From positions 176,944,504-177,008,503 of the forward strand of contig CM030368.1 in assembly GCA_017893485.1 (NCBI GenBank): a stretch of 64,000 nt of DNA. Reading direction: 5' to 3'. Below are positions 11,254 through 23,400 of the stretch, in pieces. The notes under the pieces are model-generated. The model was not told the origin of the DNA and did no database searches. It was given only the letters and a program-made list of their open reading frames with translations. The DNA is from Hemerocallis citrina (lineage: Eukaryota > Streptophyta > Magnoliopsida > Asparagales > Asphodelaceae). How positions within the stretch are numbered: the stretch's first letter is position 1; the number at the start of each line of letters is the position of its first letter. Made by a program: the position numbers and the translations under genes.

Positions 11254-11449
11254 ATCTAATTTGACAACCCAATCAAGAACTTATTGCATTTGTTTGGATT
11301 AGTGAGTAAGGAGTAATTATATTACTCTTTACTCTTGACAACCCATTCGTGGAAACACAAAGTACATGCATACAAACTTAATTACTCCTTACTCACTAAT
11401 CCAAACAAATGCAATAAGTTCTTTATTGGGTTGTCAAATTAGATGAAGT
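11249..11449. repeat. Palindromic MITE-like element
   Basis: Arms of about 72 bp (11249-11321 and 11376-11449) are near-perfect inverted copies, with outer ends ACTTCATCTAATTTGACAAC. The centre is about 55 bp. Microsatellite DNA flanks it on both sides, so no target duplication can be read. Part of the same sequence recurs on the far side of the (TA)n run, at 11477-11502 and 11579-11680, so at least two partial copies are present. Confidence 0.75.
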
Positions 11450-11501
11450 GTTTCTATTATATATATTGTGTTTCCATGAATGGGTTGTCAAATTAGATGA
11501 A

Positions 11502-11502
<1 letters not shown>

Positions 11503-11569
<67 letters not shown>
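11503..11569. repeat. (TA)n microsatellite
   Basis: About 33 TA repeats lying within a partial second copy of the 11249-11449 palindrome. Confidence 0.95.
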
Positions 11570-11576
<7 letters not shown>

Positions 11577-11719
11577 AAAGAAATACTTCATCTAACTTAT
11601 TGCATTTGTTTAGGATTAGTGAGTAAAGAGTAATTAAGTGTGTATGCATGTACTTCGTGTTTCCGCGAATGGGTTGATATCGTTATCTAAATTATGATTA
11701 TCTTTTAATAGAAGCGGAC

Positions 11720-13394
11720 TGAAATTGAGGATTGTTATTGCGCCAAGTGTGCAAAAACATATTTTCTGGGTCGGTGGCCACTCCCTCCTTAGAAAAGAAC
11801 GAAGCCAAGAAATGCGGCTTCGGTCTTCTCACACTCGAACAGCTTCGCATAAGACTCATGCTCTTGCAGCTTCTTCGACGCTCCTACTAAAAATTTGGCA
11901 TGACCCTCTTCCATCTTTGGCATATCTTCCTCCTTGACGCGAACCTGGTGATAGCATGACTGCAACTCGATCCTGGAGAATTCCGCCGCTCCCTGAAGTT
12001 GATTGAATAAGTCATCGATAGATACCGGCCTCAAGTCGTAACCTGGTCCAACTCGTGATGATCAATGTGCATCCTCACCAATCCATCATTCTTCCCTACA
12101 AAGCAAAAATAGGTGCTCCTCAAGGTAAAACACTAGGCCTAATGATGTCTCTCTAGTAGTAGCCCTTTAGTCTGCTTGGCCCTTGAACACCTGCGGTTTT
12201 GTGACTCAACCATCTAAACACGATCTGGAACATCGTTTCCTGGCTTTATGCCTGTAGCTTCAATTTGTGGCATCTGGTTCCTATTGGCTTCCATGAATGC
12301 TCCCATTGTCTAGTACATCTTGGCGAATTCCCATCTCGACATTGAGGTCACTGGCGTTGGCCCCACTGCTTTCCTCTTCGACTACTGTGTTGCAGGTTTG
12401 CCTCCATCAACGTCTGCCTGTAGGGTTTCCTCCTTGATATCCAGTTGTAGATTTACCTCCTAGCAATCCGGTTGCAGGTTTGTCGCCTAGACATCCAGTT
12501 GCAGGTTTGCCCCCTGGACATCCGGTTGCAAGTTTGCCTCCTGGACATCCGGTCCCACCGTAATCGTCTTGTCTGTGACTATGGAATGTTGAGTATGTAG
12601 TACTGCAACATAAATTAACATCCAGAAATATAACAAACCAATTTCAAAACAAAACATCATAATTTGTTTAAGCATTCAATATCCAGATACATAAGGAAGA
12701 TTACATCATTTTAAGACTTCCCTCAATCTTGCTCTAAATCTTCAAAAATCAATAGACTACTTAGAACATCCATACTAGTGATAACTCTTTCTGCTCATTG
12801 GCTTCCCGATTCTGATTCTGCCCGCTGGGATTCCCTTGCAGTAATGGACAGCTTAGCTTGATGTGCCCGGTCTTCCTACAGTTGTAACAAACCTGGCCCA
12901 AGCTTTCTTCGGGCATTTGTTTTTGAAATGTCCTTGCTCTCCACAATGATAGCACTCCTTTGGTTTGGTAGTTTCCCCAATCGTTTTTGGCTTGGTAGTC
13001 AACTGGAGTTGCCCCACAATGCTCCTGTATTCGTGCCACATGGGATTAAAGTTGTTATTGTTCCTCCTTTAGGCGTGCTATTTCTACTCTGTGAGCGCTT
13101 ACCAGTTGCCTAATTTGGCAAGATGCCTTGGCCATGTACTTCATCAGCTTCCTATCCCTCAAACACAGTTCGACACTCACTCGTTGTTCCGCGATCGGTT
13201 TTGGTAATGATGGAGGTGAGTTCGCTCAAGACTGGCCGGCGGTGGGTTATGCGGGGTGACTCAACCTTCGCATCGGAAGGTTCCCCATCTCCTAATTCCT
13301 CCTGCTCCATGCCCATTATCATTGGTTCCTCCTTTGACATTGGCTCACCCTCCTCTACCAACACATCCTGGATCGGGATATCTTCGTCAGCCAT
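11720..13394 (-). pseudogene. Decayed chromovirus gag and pol fragments
   Basis: Remnant of a Ty3/gypsy chromovirus read leftward. Gag starts MADEDIPIQDV at 13394. Two zinc knuckles follow: CYHCGEQGHFKNKC and CYNCRKTGHIKLSC (about 12830-12955), in different frames, so a frameshift separates them. Protease is not recognisable. RT is represented by DDLFNQLQGA, YHQVRVKEED (12034-11930) and the thumb-like FLGFVLF (near 11795), with the YVDD region between them deleted. The initiator-Met primer site and LTR TekB lie upstream, which fits the Tekay/Del group. No 3' LTR is found to the left, so the 3' part is lost. Confidence 0.85.
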
Positions 13395-13570
13395 CCTGCA
13401 AGAGAGAGAAAAACATATACATGGTTAGTTTCAGATATAGGGAAGTCATAAACATAAGTTGAAAGTGCAACAATATGATTTATAACCATCCTACTATCCA
13501 AACTAAACCTGTCTCTAATTGGGGCACCCAAGTCTAATTTTCAGCCGTGTTAGTACTACAATTTGAAGTC

Positions 13571-13583
13571 GACTCTGATACCA
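13571..13583 (-). promoter_or_regulatory. Primer-binding site (tRNA-iMet) of the chromovirus
   Basis: Minus strand reads TGGTATCAGAGTC, three bases after the LTR end. This is the usual plant initiator-Met primer site and shows that TekB is a 5' LTR on the minus strand. Confidence 0.9.
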
Positions 13584-13586
13584 CTC

Positions 13587-14888
13587 TGTAGCGCCCCGAT
13601 TTTCCATACTGGAACATCGTAACAAAATCCAGAATCTTTACTTCAAATGAATACGCAATACAGTAAAAATCACATGAAATTAAAACTTTTATTACCTCAA
13701 TAATATTACAATGTACAATTGTTTACAAAAATTTACATCGTGCATTTACATCAATAAATTACATTGTACAAATCCATGTCCTTCCCTTGAATGCTCCACA
13801 CAGCTCGAGTTCCATGCTCCCACGATTCGGAAGGTCCTGCACACTAACCAACTGTGGGCATGTCAGTTGAATGCAACTGATGTAATGCTGATAAAACCAG
13901 CGATCTACAAAATCCTCAGCAATCAACATTAGTGCAAAAAATGTGAAAGTCATACAAATAGAAGTGTTGGTGTATGCCATGACTTAGAATCTAATGCACA
14001 AACTCAAACGCACACGATGCTCTTATTCTAATGCAGACTTGATCAGAAACATATGCATCACATACTAAATACTTCCCAATCAAGCTCATGTCCTTCATAT
14101 TATAGGGTTTGATCCCTCGCAATGTAGACCTACTCTTGTACTCTTCCTCTGTTCTTGAAATTTATCTAGTGACAGGTAGAGTTGCAGTGCATGCATTCTA
14201 CCCCGCCTCTACAGCGGGCCGGTGGTCTTTCTCCACTCCCGAACAGTCAGTGATCACACCGATCTGATGGGACCGGTGGTCTCTCTCCACTCGGCTCGGG
14301 ACTGGTGGTTTGTCTCCACTCCGCCCAGGACCGGTGGTCTTTCTCCACTTCCTGATAGGCCGGTGATCATTCAACTCTAGCGGAACCGATGATCTTTCTC
14401 CACTCCCGGGCCCTACCAAAAGTTATCCGAACATAAGGAGGACCGGCAAGCCTTACCCTACTCTGCCAAGAGACTCAGAGTTAAACTCTTGCTCTCCATT
14501 TGTATTGATAACATAGAACATCCCCATTTGTATTGATAACATAGAACATGGACAGTCAGTTAAGGGTCTATCCCCTAGATTCCGATGGGAGTTTGCAGCA
14601 CATACGTACGCTTCCCGTTCTTACAATAGATCTCATAAATTAATAGTCGAGACAATGCTGCACATGTCCCTCCTTCCCCCCGATAGGTGAGACGAAGTCT
14701 CACGTGTTTCCTTGATATGTGAATACAACACCTAACTAGTGCATGTCCTTACAAACAATAATAACGCAGCCTAGAGCTAGTGTACCCTACCAACCTTACT
14801 TAACAAATAAAAAATCCTGCAAATTAGTCCATTTTCTCTTCCTCGGAAGGCTAAATTCATCAACACTACCGGAAATTTGGGACCCGCC
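13587..14888 (-). repeat. 5' LTR of the chromovirus (TekB), U5-side part
   Basis: Begins (plus view) TGTAGCGCCCCG, the complement of the GGGGCGCTACA U5 end. It holds the shared dyad at 13861-13882, the block CCTCGC after GGGTTTGATCC near 14105, and a degenerate tandem repeat based on GGTGGTCTTTCTCCACT at 14215-14410. The Sirevirus-like element interrupts it at 14889. CCGCC at 14884-14888 is that element's target duplication. Confidence 0.85.
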
Positions 14889-15216
14889 TATTGACCCTAA
14901 GTTTGGTGTGCACAAAATGTATTAATATAACTAATATTTTTAGTTGAGATTTACAGGATTTACAGGAAAAGGAAATTAACAAAAAGATCCAAAATGATTT
15001 GAATTCAAGCAAAAGAGGCATCAATCAAAGAAGATTACAATCATCAAAGAAAAGAAGCATGTGTCTCTAATCTCAAGAAAGCCAGCAAAAATATTTTATT
15101 TATTTCAGTTTTTTGTGAGAAAATACTATGTAAAGAATCGTTGATTGATTGATTAGTATTTGAAAAGAATATAAAGTGAAGTCGCCAAATAAATGTTGAA
15201 TTTGCAAGATAGCGGT

Positions 15217-15533
15217 TATAACGCCCCGCCCCAATACTGAGACAATTTTATTAATTTATTTATTATTTATAGTACAACTGCCCACCACAGGTTGCCTCAT
15301 AAAAGGTGCTATAGCTGATTGGTGACCTCTAATTCCATGCAATTATATTTATTATTTAATTTTCTCTTGCAATTCCCGATATGGAACAATTCCAATCCAT
15401 ACCCACTGCATTTCTCTTTGCATGTGACATCACACAGCCTCCCCCCCTCGGTGGCCCCTTGCCAACGTCAGCACACGCTGGATAGAGAGCACAATGCTCT
15501 CCTCTGTAATTCATTTATTATATTATATTATAT

Positions 15534-15594
<61 letters not shown>

Positions 15595-16173
15595 ATGTAT
15601 ATTATATCTCTTTTGAAATTACGAGGTGTTACATACCCCCCCCCTAGAAATCAGCGTCCTCGCTGAGTACGGGGCATGCACAATCTAGTGCAGGATCTCC
15701 TTTCTAGCCGATGTGGAGCGGGAGTACCCTGATTCAGTTAATTCCGGGCCTGATTTAGCTAATTCTGGGCCAACACACTGACCACAGCTCCCTCTCAGGT
15801 ATACATCTCACTTGTAACGCCCCGCCCCAATACTCACACAATTTTATTAATTTATTTATTATTTATAGTACAACTGCCCACCACATGTTGCCTCATAAAA
15901 GGTGCTATGGCCGATTGGTGACCTCTAATCCCAGGCAATTATATTTATTATTTAATTATCTCTTGCAATTCCCGATATGGGACAATTCCAATCCATACCC
16001 GCTGCATTTATCTTTGCATGTGACGTCACATCCTACCCCCCTCGGTGGGCCCCCTGCCAACGTCAGCACACGCCAGACAGAGAGCACAATGCTCTCCCCT
16101 GTATTTCATTTATTATATATATATATAATTTTTTTTATTATTTTTTTTTTGAAATTACGGGGTGTTACATACA
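15217..16173 (-). mobile_element. TRIM-like miniature LTR retrotransposon
   Basis: Two direct repeats, 15217-15636 and 15813-16173, flank about 176 bp with no coding potential. Both start T(A/G)TAACGCCCCGCCCC and end GGTGTTACATAC(A). Target duplication GCGGT at 15212-15216 and 16174-16178. On the minus strand an AGGGGGGGG tract (plus 15636-15645) abuts the 3' LTR as a polypurine tract, which sets the orientation. The left repeat is longer because of a (TG)n-(TATG)n microsatellite at 15544-15602. I did not identify the primer site. Confidence 0.82.
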
Positions 16174-17987
16174 GCGGTCGACCGTAATATATGTCTGTCG
16201 ACCGTCACAACAGTCAACCGCTCATCTTAGTCGAAACGATGAGTCAGTCGACCGGTCATCGCTCGACATTCGAGTTAAAAGATGAACAGTCGAATGCTCA
16301 ACAAACCGGTCGACTGACCAAATGCAGTTTTGACTATTTCGGAATATCTTTTCATTTTTGGAAACATACTATAACGCCCCGAATTCCAAATAAGACCGAA
16401 TTCGAGATTTCACAGGATCTTTATACTTCACTTCGTATAATTTTACAAGAAAATTAAAACTTTTCAACATACATCAGTCTTTACATTTTGTTTACACAAC
16501 GGAAGAATAAAAGAGATACAACATTGAAAATAAAATACAACTTATACAACTTTATCAATGTAAATCATCAACTGCATCATAACATCTTTATTTCTTCACA
16601 AAAGTCCATTACCTGCATATTAAGCTGTGGGCACGTCAGTCACTTACAACTGACGAAAATGTTATATCCGGCCATTCTCTCTATGTCGTACATATAACGA
16701 ACTCAATACTTTAACAAACCACAAAAATTGAATGAACAATAAAGTGTCAAAAGTGATTATTCTAAACATATAAGTGTATGCGATGCCTTAATGCCTAATG
16801 CACACATTTTATACTAGGATGACACTAACACATACTTGTTCGGATTCTATGCATCCCATACTACATACGTCCGAGGGCAAGCACCTACGTACTCCACAAT
16901 AAAGGGTTCGATCCCTCGCCATGAAACTATCCGGTAATAAAACAAAGTTTAGATCATTCCACGAATATGGATCCCAGCCACGGAGTCCACCACCGACTGT
17001 TATAACAGATCCCTCATCGTGTGAATCATCCCACAAGTGCCCCTCTAACCCGGTATACGCATATACATTGGAGTATGGCAAACTATCCGCCCAACTACTC
17101 AAGATCCCGAAGTCCACCGCTGACCCATCCTCATAGTCCCAGATTTAAAAATAAAAGCTCGTCTCCCACGGAGCAACCACAGTCACGGAAATCCACCGCC
17201 GACTGGGTCTATAGCCACGGAGATCCACCGCCGACTATATAGAGGCAACCGACTTACATTTGCCCAGATTTACTACATCTTCACTTATGTGCCTAATTAT
17301 TTAGTTCAAGACATGAATAAATTTCCAAGCCTAGAATTAGTTTTACCTCCTACCGGACTTAATCAACATGACCATATCTCAAAATATAATTCAACTCTTT
17401 TCAATTCAATATGCCGGTACCTGAGGTCTCGCTAACTCTAAGTCACAAAATTTTCATGTACAAGAATTCATGGGTACACTTACCCTTTAATAAACATGTC
17501 TTAAACTTACATTATTCTCATCTTATTCACAAATGTGATCCATGTCTCATCTTAACTTTTATTCATGATGTCTTATTTTAATACTACTCATGAGTCTTTA
17601 ATTCACAATCTTTCAAAAGTAATAATCCTCTTCATGAACACAATTTCATCCATTTTTAAGTCACTCTAGCAATATATCTCAATCACATCAAATATTTCTA
17701 TACAAAGTAAGAGTGCAATCTCTTCAAAAGAATCTAATTCATACCACAATATTTTTTTCTTCTAAAAATAATATCATGCTCTTCATTAATTAAATTCTAA
17801 TCACAAATCCAATTTCTATTTCAATTTCTCCTTTTTAATTTCTCAAATATACATTGAAATCTCAAAACCTATATTTTTTTATACTTCTTTAGTACTTTAT
17901 ATGAATACTAGAATTTTTTCCAATTTTATTTCGCATTAAAATCTCCTTCAAAATCTTTAAAAACACAAAAAAAATATAAAAGAGCCA

Positions 17988-18052
17988 TCGGGTTTCAAAC
18001 CCAAGCTCAATACAGACGGCGCCAAAGCCCACCGCGCTAACCAATAAGTCCA
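17988..18052 (-). other. tRNA-like module in TekC, U5-proximal
   Basis: On the minus strand, TGGTTAGCGCGGTGG (18043-18029) resembles an A-box with its D-arm, and GGGTTTGAAACCC (18002-17990) resembles a B-box/T-arm. It lies about 1.62-1.68 kb from the U5 end and in the sense of the LTR. Confidence 0.55.
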
Positions 18053-18152
18053 TATGGACTTGGTGTTCAGGTTCTTCATCAAAAACCCATTATTCCCATT
18101 CTCGGGTGTTGAATGAATTTAAAAATAAAACAACAAAATACTTTTGGGCCAA

Positions 18153-18222
18153 AAGGAATCGAACCTAGGGCGACAGGGAGACAGCGCAACGCCAGACCAC
18201 AGTGCCAGTTGTGCCCAACGAC
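18153..18222 (-). other. tRNA-like module in TekC, U5-distal
   Basis: On the minus strand, TGGCACTGTGGTCTGG (18207-18192) resembles an A-box and TAGGTTCGATTCC (18167-18155) matches the B-box. It lies about 165 bp further from the U5 end than the first module. Confidence 0.55.
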
Positions 18223-19448
18223 TCCCCTCATAGACTTTTGTTTGAACTCACTGTTATCCCCTTTATTTTCATAAAAACTTCGTTCTTCATTTAATCTCAT
18301 CTTTTATTAAACTGAAAATTGTTCATATAAACTGAGTTTATTTTCTAATGGTATCCCACAGATTCATCAGTTATAATTTTAGAAAATAAAACTAACTTTC
18401 AAATTATCTCTTCTCCTTAACAACATGAATTTGCATTTATTCATTTTAAATCAAAGTAGCACATTATATCTTTTATAAACAAACAATGAGTTCAATAGCA
18501 TCAACTTTACTTTACAAAAATTCATTTGCTTATCAAAAGAAGATTTTCTAACAAATGTTCATATAATCAACTATTCCTTCATTCATTTATACTAGTGCAT
18601 AGCAAAAATAAATTTTTTTCTCATTAACAACTACAAGATGAAAATAAACATAACATGATTCAATACTACAACAAACAATAGTATAGATTACTTTATCACA
18701 TCAAACTTTCTATACTACTCATTCATTATTATTAGCATGCATTGTTCTATAATTAGAAAGCATGAGAACACCCACCTCTTATGAAGATGCAAATAAAGAA
18801 GAAGAGGTTACTTCTAGCTCCTAGGTCCAACCAAGCAATCCTAGCTCTTTCTTCTCTAGCAAGAACTCCTCCAAGCAAAATGTACTCTCTTTCTCTCTTT
18901 CTTTTTCTTTCTCTTGTTTAGTTTATTTTTTTGGTGTGTGAAAAAGGAGCGAACACTAGGGTATTTATAGGACAAGTTTAGGGATCAAAGTGCAAAATTA
19001 CCCATCTAATAAATTGCTCTTTTAATTCTCCAACCTTTCATTTTCTTAACTCCTCAAACCCCCAACCTTTCACTACTCCACCTCTTCAAAACTCAACTCC
19101 CATCTCTTCCTCTTCTAAACTCCCTAACCAGTCTACTCTCCCTTCAAAATGCACAGGAAAGTTCAAATCCAACTTCATGCCACGTCACCCAGTAACTTTA
19201 ACCGAAGTCAACAGTAGACAATGTTGCTGTTCCATTACCGTGGGCCCCTTTATCACATACACATTTCACATATTCACTATAACACCATAATACATCTCAT
19301 GCATTATTTCTTATATACAAACAGTCAATATTTTTTAACATATATTTATATATATATATTTTTATACTCTTTGAAAATTATGGGGTGTTACACACGCTCT
19401 AAAATTTATTTTGAAAATAAATATGCTTGAATACGCGCACCGAAAAAC

Positions 19449-19879
19449 ACGTACTTCGTACGTAAAACATAAAAATATGAAATTCGGTTTTATCAATTGA
19501 AAAATGTTAAAGATAATAAAAATACAATATAAAAAATATATTTATTAACTTTATATATTCCACGATGTAATTATTACGTACGTAGAAAATACGTGCATTA
19601 TACATATAAAATTATTTTAATCAAAATAGGAAAAATAAATTTCCGTTTATAAAACGAGTTTGAATGAATAAAATAAATAATTGAGATACAGAAATATCAT
19701 ACATAGCAGTGGAAAAATACGGAATCGATACGTGCATCGAAAACACGTAAAAAGCACGTAAAATATCAAGATTAAAATATTGTAATTGAGTTGACTCAAA
19801 TAGGATAAAATTGATATGAAAAATGCACAAATAGTCAGTAATCAAAATACGTAGTGAAAACATGTTACCAAATACACGT
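19449..19879. promoter_or_regulatory. Cluster of ACGT cores in the TekC U3 extension
   Basis: Ten ACGT tetramers, at 19449, 19460, 19576, 19580, 19591, 19730, 19745, 19756, 19849 and 19876, one of them a CACGTG box. In DNA this AT-rich, about one or two would be expected. ACGT is the core bound by many plant bZIP factors. The role is inferred. Confidence 0.45.
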
Positions 19880-20370
19880 GCGTAACACACGAGGGCAAAA
19901 TTATCGTTTCTAATTTTGCAGGGTGTTACACATACATTTCCTCGCTTTATAAATAAAGGCAAATTCACCGAGTATTTTTCATCCCTTGCTATCATAACAC
20001 TTCTGAACTATTCATTCAATCAATGATCCGAGTGTGAGAGCTTTTATTGTTTTCTTCAATCAAGATCGCTATAGATCTTAAAAGTTTTTCTTTTTCTTCC
20101 ACTTCGATGAGTTTTGCGGGACTTGTTTGTAGAAGCCCTGTGGGTGTAATAGGATTATCGTTCTGAATTGCAAGAATCATTGTATAAGGGTTTAAAGTAG
20201 AGTGGATCTCTTGTGGCGAAGAATTGCTAGTTAGTAGACCTGGGGGTCGAACCACGTTATATAGCTGTGTCTTGCACGCTTTCTCTGTTTACTTTTTCTC
20301 ACTCTGTCTCTTTACTTTACGCATTTTATTTAAGTTTTTAATTTTCGCACAATCATCCTATTCATTCCAG

Positions 20371-20382
20371 TGGTATCAGAGC
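20371..20382 (+). promoter_or_regulatory. Primer-binding site (tRNA-iMet) of the Sirevirus-like element
   Basis: TGGTATCAGAGC, six bases after the LTR end. Confidence 0.93.
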
Positions 20383-20408
20383 GAGGTGCTCTTTAAAAGG
20401 TTAAAAGC

Positions 20409-23400
20409 TTGAGAAAAAGGTCCAATGGCCGAAATCCCTCCAATGGAACAAGTTTCACAAGTTCACCTTATTTTGATGGAAAATGCTATGATGTTTGGAA
20501 AGTTCGTATGTCTCACTTTTTGCAGATGCTTGGAGAAGAAGTATGGAATGTTTGTGTAAACCAAACAGATATCACTGTTAGTGATAGAAAGATGGCTTTA
20601 ACAAAATCTGAACTAGCATTGAAAAGTGCAAATTTCAAAGCCATGACAGCTCTATTTGTAGGTCTGAATAATGAAGAGCTAATGCGATGTGGGCGAAATT
20701 GCAAAATGACGTATGAAATCTGGAACAGCATGCTAAAACGACATGAAGGAACCGCATCTGAGGTAAAGGAAAAAGTTAATCTATGTTTTTATAAGTTTGA
20801 TGTTTTTCGCATATTGGCAGGAGAAAATGTAGATCAGATGCTTGCATGTTTTGATATTATCGCACATGAGCTTGAGAGCTTAGGTAAGGTTGGATGATGA
20901 CAGAAAGGTCGGAAAACTCATAAGTTGTCTCACGCCTGAATGGAACATAAAAGCTGCTGCAATGAGGGAGACGCTTGAAGAGAAAAGATTCAACTACTCC
21001 ACTGTTCAAGAAAAATTGAAGACGTATGAGAAGAAGATAACCGAAACAAAAAGGTATCAGCAAAACATTAATTAAGCCCAAAACTGAAGAAAATACCATT
21101 GCCTTGAAATCGAAACTTCACGACCATCAAAATCAGAGTCAGATCATGAAAAATCGATGAAGATATAGCATTGATGACAAAACAATTCTGTAAGTATCTC
21201 GAACGCAAAAAGTATGGCAGGTCTCTAGGAGGAAGAGTAAAAGACTTAGAGGACATATGTTACAAATGCAAGAAGCCAGGACACATCTGCACAAACTGTC
21301 CCCTTTCACAGGATAGAAAAAAAGATTATTATCACTCTAATTCAGGATTCAGAAAGAAGGCATTGAAGACAACATGGCTAGATTCAGACTCCAGCGATGA
21401 AGAGCAAGAACACAACAACTTTGGATTCATGGCTCTTGGGTATGGTGAGGTGCAATCATCACCCCAAGAAGAGGTAATCGAAGAACCCACTTATGATGGT
21501 TTAGTTGATATGTGTAATAGCTTAAGAGATTATGAAAAGAAACTAAGTCGTGAGTTGAGATAATATAAGCAAATATCTAATGAATCACACGACCCTTGCA
21601 TTGCTAAAAACCAAAAGTTGAAAATAAAAATTTTCTTGATTATTGAAAAATTTGAGTCATTTAGGAAGAATCATCATGTGTTGATAGAAGAAATTGAATG
21701 TTTGAAACAACAAATTCAAAAATGTCTGCAAAACATAATGAAAACCTAAAGGAAATCCATGAAAAATCTGCTTATATTGCTAAACTCATCGACGATATAA
21801 ATGAATGCAAAAAAAATTTGATGAGGTTGTGGATGGTTGTAAGGAAGCACTTAAACATAATAGGATACTTGATGCTACTCTAGATACTCTTCGTTCGAAT
21901 ACCAAAGACGATGAGAAAACCAGAAAAAGACTTTGTAATTGAATAATTAAGCTCGAAAAAATAGTTGAAAAATATAAAGGGCCCAATTATCTTATGACAA
22001 AGAACTCATGGTCATTTCATGATAATCGAGGACTTGGTACAACATCAAAACTTCAAGAAATTTTGTCATACACATGCATAACCAACAAAATAGTTACAAA
22101 CCAACATATAAGTATATAACTATGCACATGTATATGATCAAAGGCATAATTGCATTACATGTCATTATTGGTGTAATTTAGGACATATATCTTATAACTG
22201 TTCATTAAAAAAGAATACTAATTTTGTTTGGGTGAAAAAGAATATAAGTTCAGGTTCAGTACCAACTTGGGCACCCAAAATTACACCTACTAATTTTAAT
22301 TTAGGTGCATCAACGTATCAAATCTAAAGATCGGTGGTACCTTGATAGTGGATGCTTAAAGCATATGACAGTTTACAATAAGTATTTTGCATCAATATCA
22401 AGGGAAAGAGGGAGGTACATCATCTTTGGAGATAACAACATTGGTCAAACCATCAGTAAAGGTAAATAAACTTTTGTTCATCATGCTTTGTTGATGATGT
22501 ACTTTTGGTAAGAGGCTCGAAATACAATTTACTTAGTATCAGTCAGTTATGTGATAAAGGTTATACAGTTACTTTTGAAAAAAAATGCATGCACCGTATT
22601 AGATAATAATAAATCATGCTTACTTCTTGCTAATGGATGCAATAATGTGTATGTCATCAATTCTAATGAATTAGCACAGGAAAATATGAGATGCTTTGTT
22701 GCTAGAAACGAAGTTGGTTGGCTATGGCCTCGGAGACTTTGACACACAGCTATGGATAATCTAACCAAACTTGACAACAAGGAACTTGTACGCGGAATTC
22801 CTAAAATTAAGTTTGAGAAAGATAATCCCTGTAACTCGTGTCAGTTCGGTAAGCAAAATAAAAATTCCACACAAGCCCAAAAAAATTGCATCAACTTCCA
22901 GACCTCTAGAACTTCTGCACATGAACCTTTTTGAACCATCACAAACACATAGTAATGGTGGTGCACGATATGCTTTCATAATTGTAGACGACTATAGTAG
23001 ATTCACTTGGGTTATTTTTTTTATCACAAAAGGATGAAACCTCATATATTTTTCAAAAATTTTGTCATAAAGTTGAAAATGAAAAAAGCCTTACCATTGT
23101 CACTATTTGTAGTGATCATGGTAGAAAATTTCAAAATAAACTCTTAACGTCGTTTTGTGATGAAAAAAGAATAAAACATGAGTTCGCTTGTCATCGCACT
23201 TCCCAACTGGGGTGGTTGAGAGGAAAAATCGATCTCTTCAAGAAATGGCCCGCACCATGCTTAGTGAAAATAATTTTCCAAAATCCTTTTGGGCAGAAGC
23301 TGTTAATACAGCATGTTATACCATTAACCAAGTAAATCATTAGAAAATATCTTAAGAAAATTTCTTTTGAACTATATTATGGAAAAATTCCAAACTTGAG

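Larger units (their letters stand above)
16370..19930 (-). mobile_element. Solo Tekay-like LTR TekC
   Basis: Runs from TATAACGCCCCGAATTCC (complement of the U5 end) to GGGTGTTACA, 3,561 bp, with target duplication CATAC at 16365-16369 and 19931-19935. The minus-strand TATA box is at 18962-18969, so R-U5 is about 2.6 kb and U3 about 0.96 kb. U3 is roughly 0.5 kb longer than in TekD and TekE: an internal GGGGTGTTACA at 19382-19392 marks where U3 would otherwise end, and the extra 538 bp is rich in ACGT. A tandem CCACCGCCGAC repeat lies at about 16985-17240. Two tRNA-like modules are listed separately. No protein seen. Confidence 0.88.
14889..20364 (+). repeat. 5' LTR of the Sirevirus-like element, split by TRIM and TekC
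   Basis: Three pieces, 14889-15216, 16174-16369 and 19931-20364, align in order with the right LTR. The terminal TG has become TA. The U5 end is shorter than in the right copy: after CCTATTCA it goes almost straight to the primer site, lacking the C-rich segment at 34694-34720. Confidence 0.9.

Noticed and set aside
11004..11302. Cys/Val- and Tyr/Ile-repeat reading frames
   Set aside because: Translations of (TG)n and (TA)n microsatellites.
19382..19392. End of a separate LTR inside TekC
   Set aside because: The flanking bases do not match the CATAC target duplication, which fits the end at 19930; treated as an internal copy of the terminal motif.
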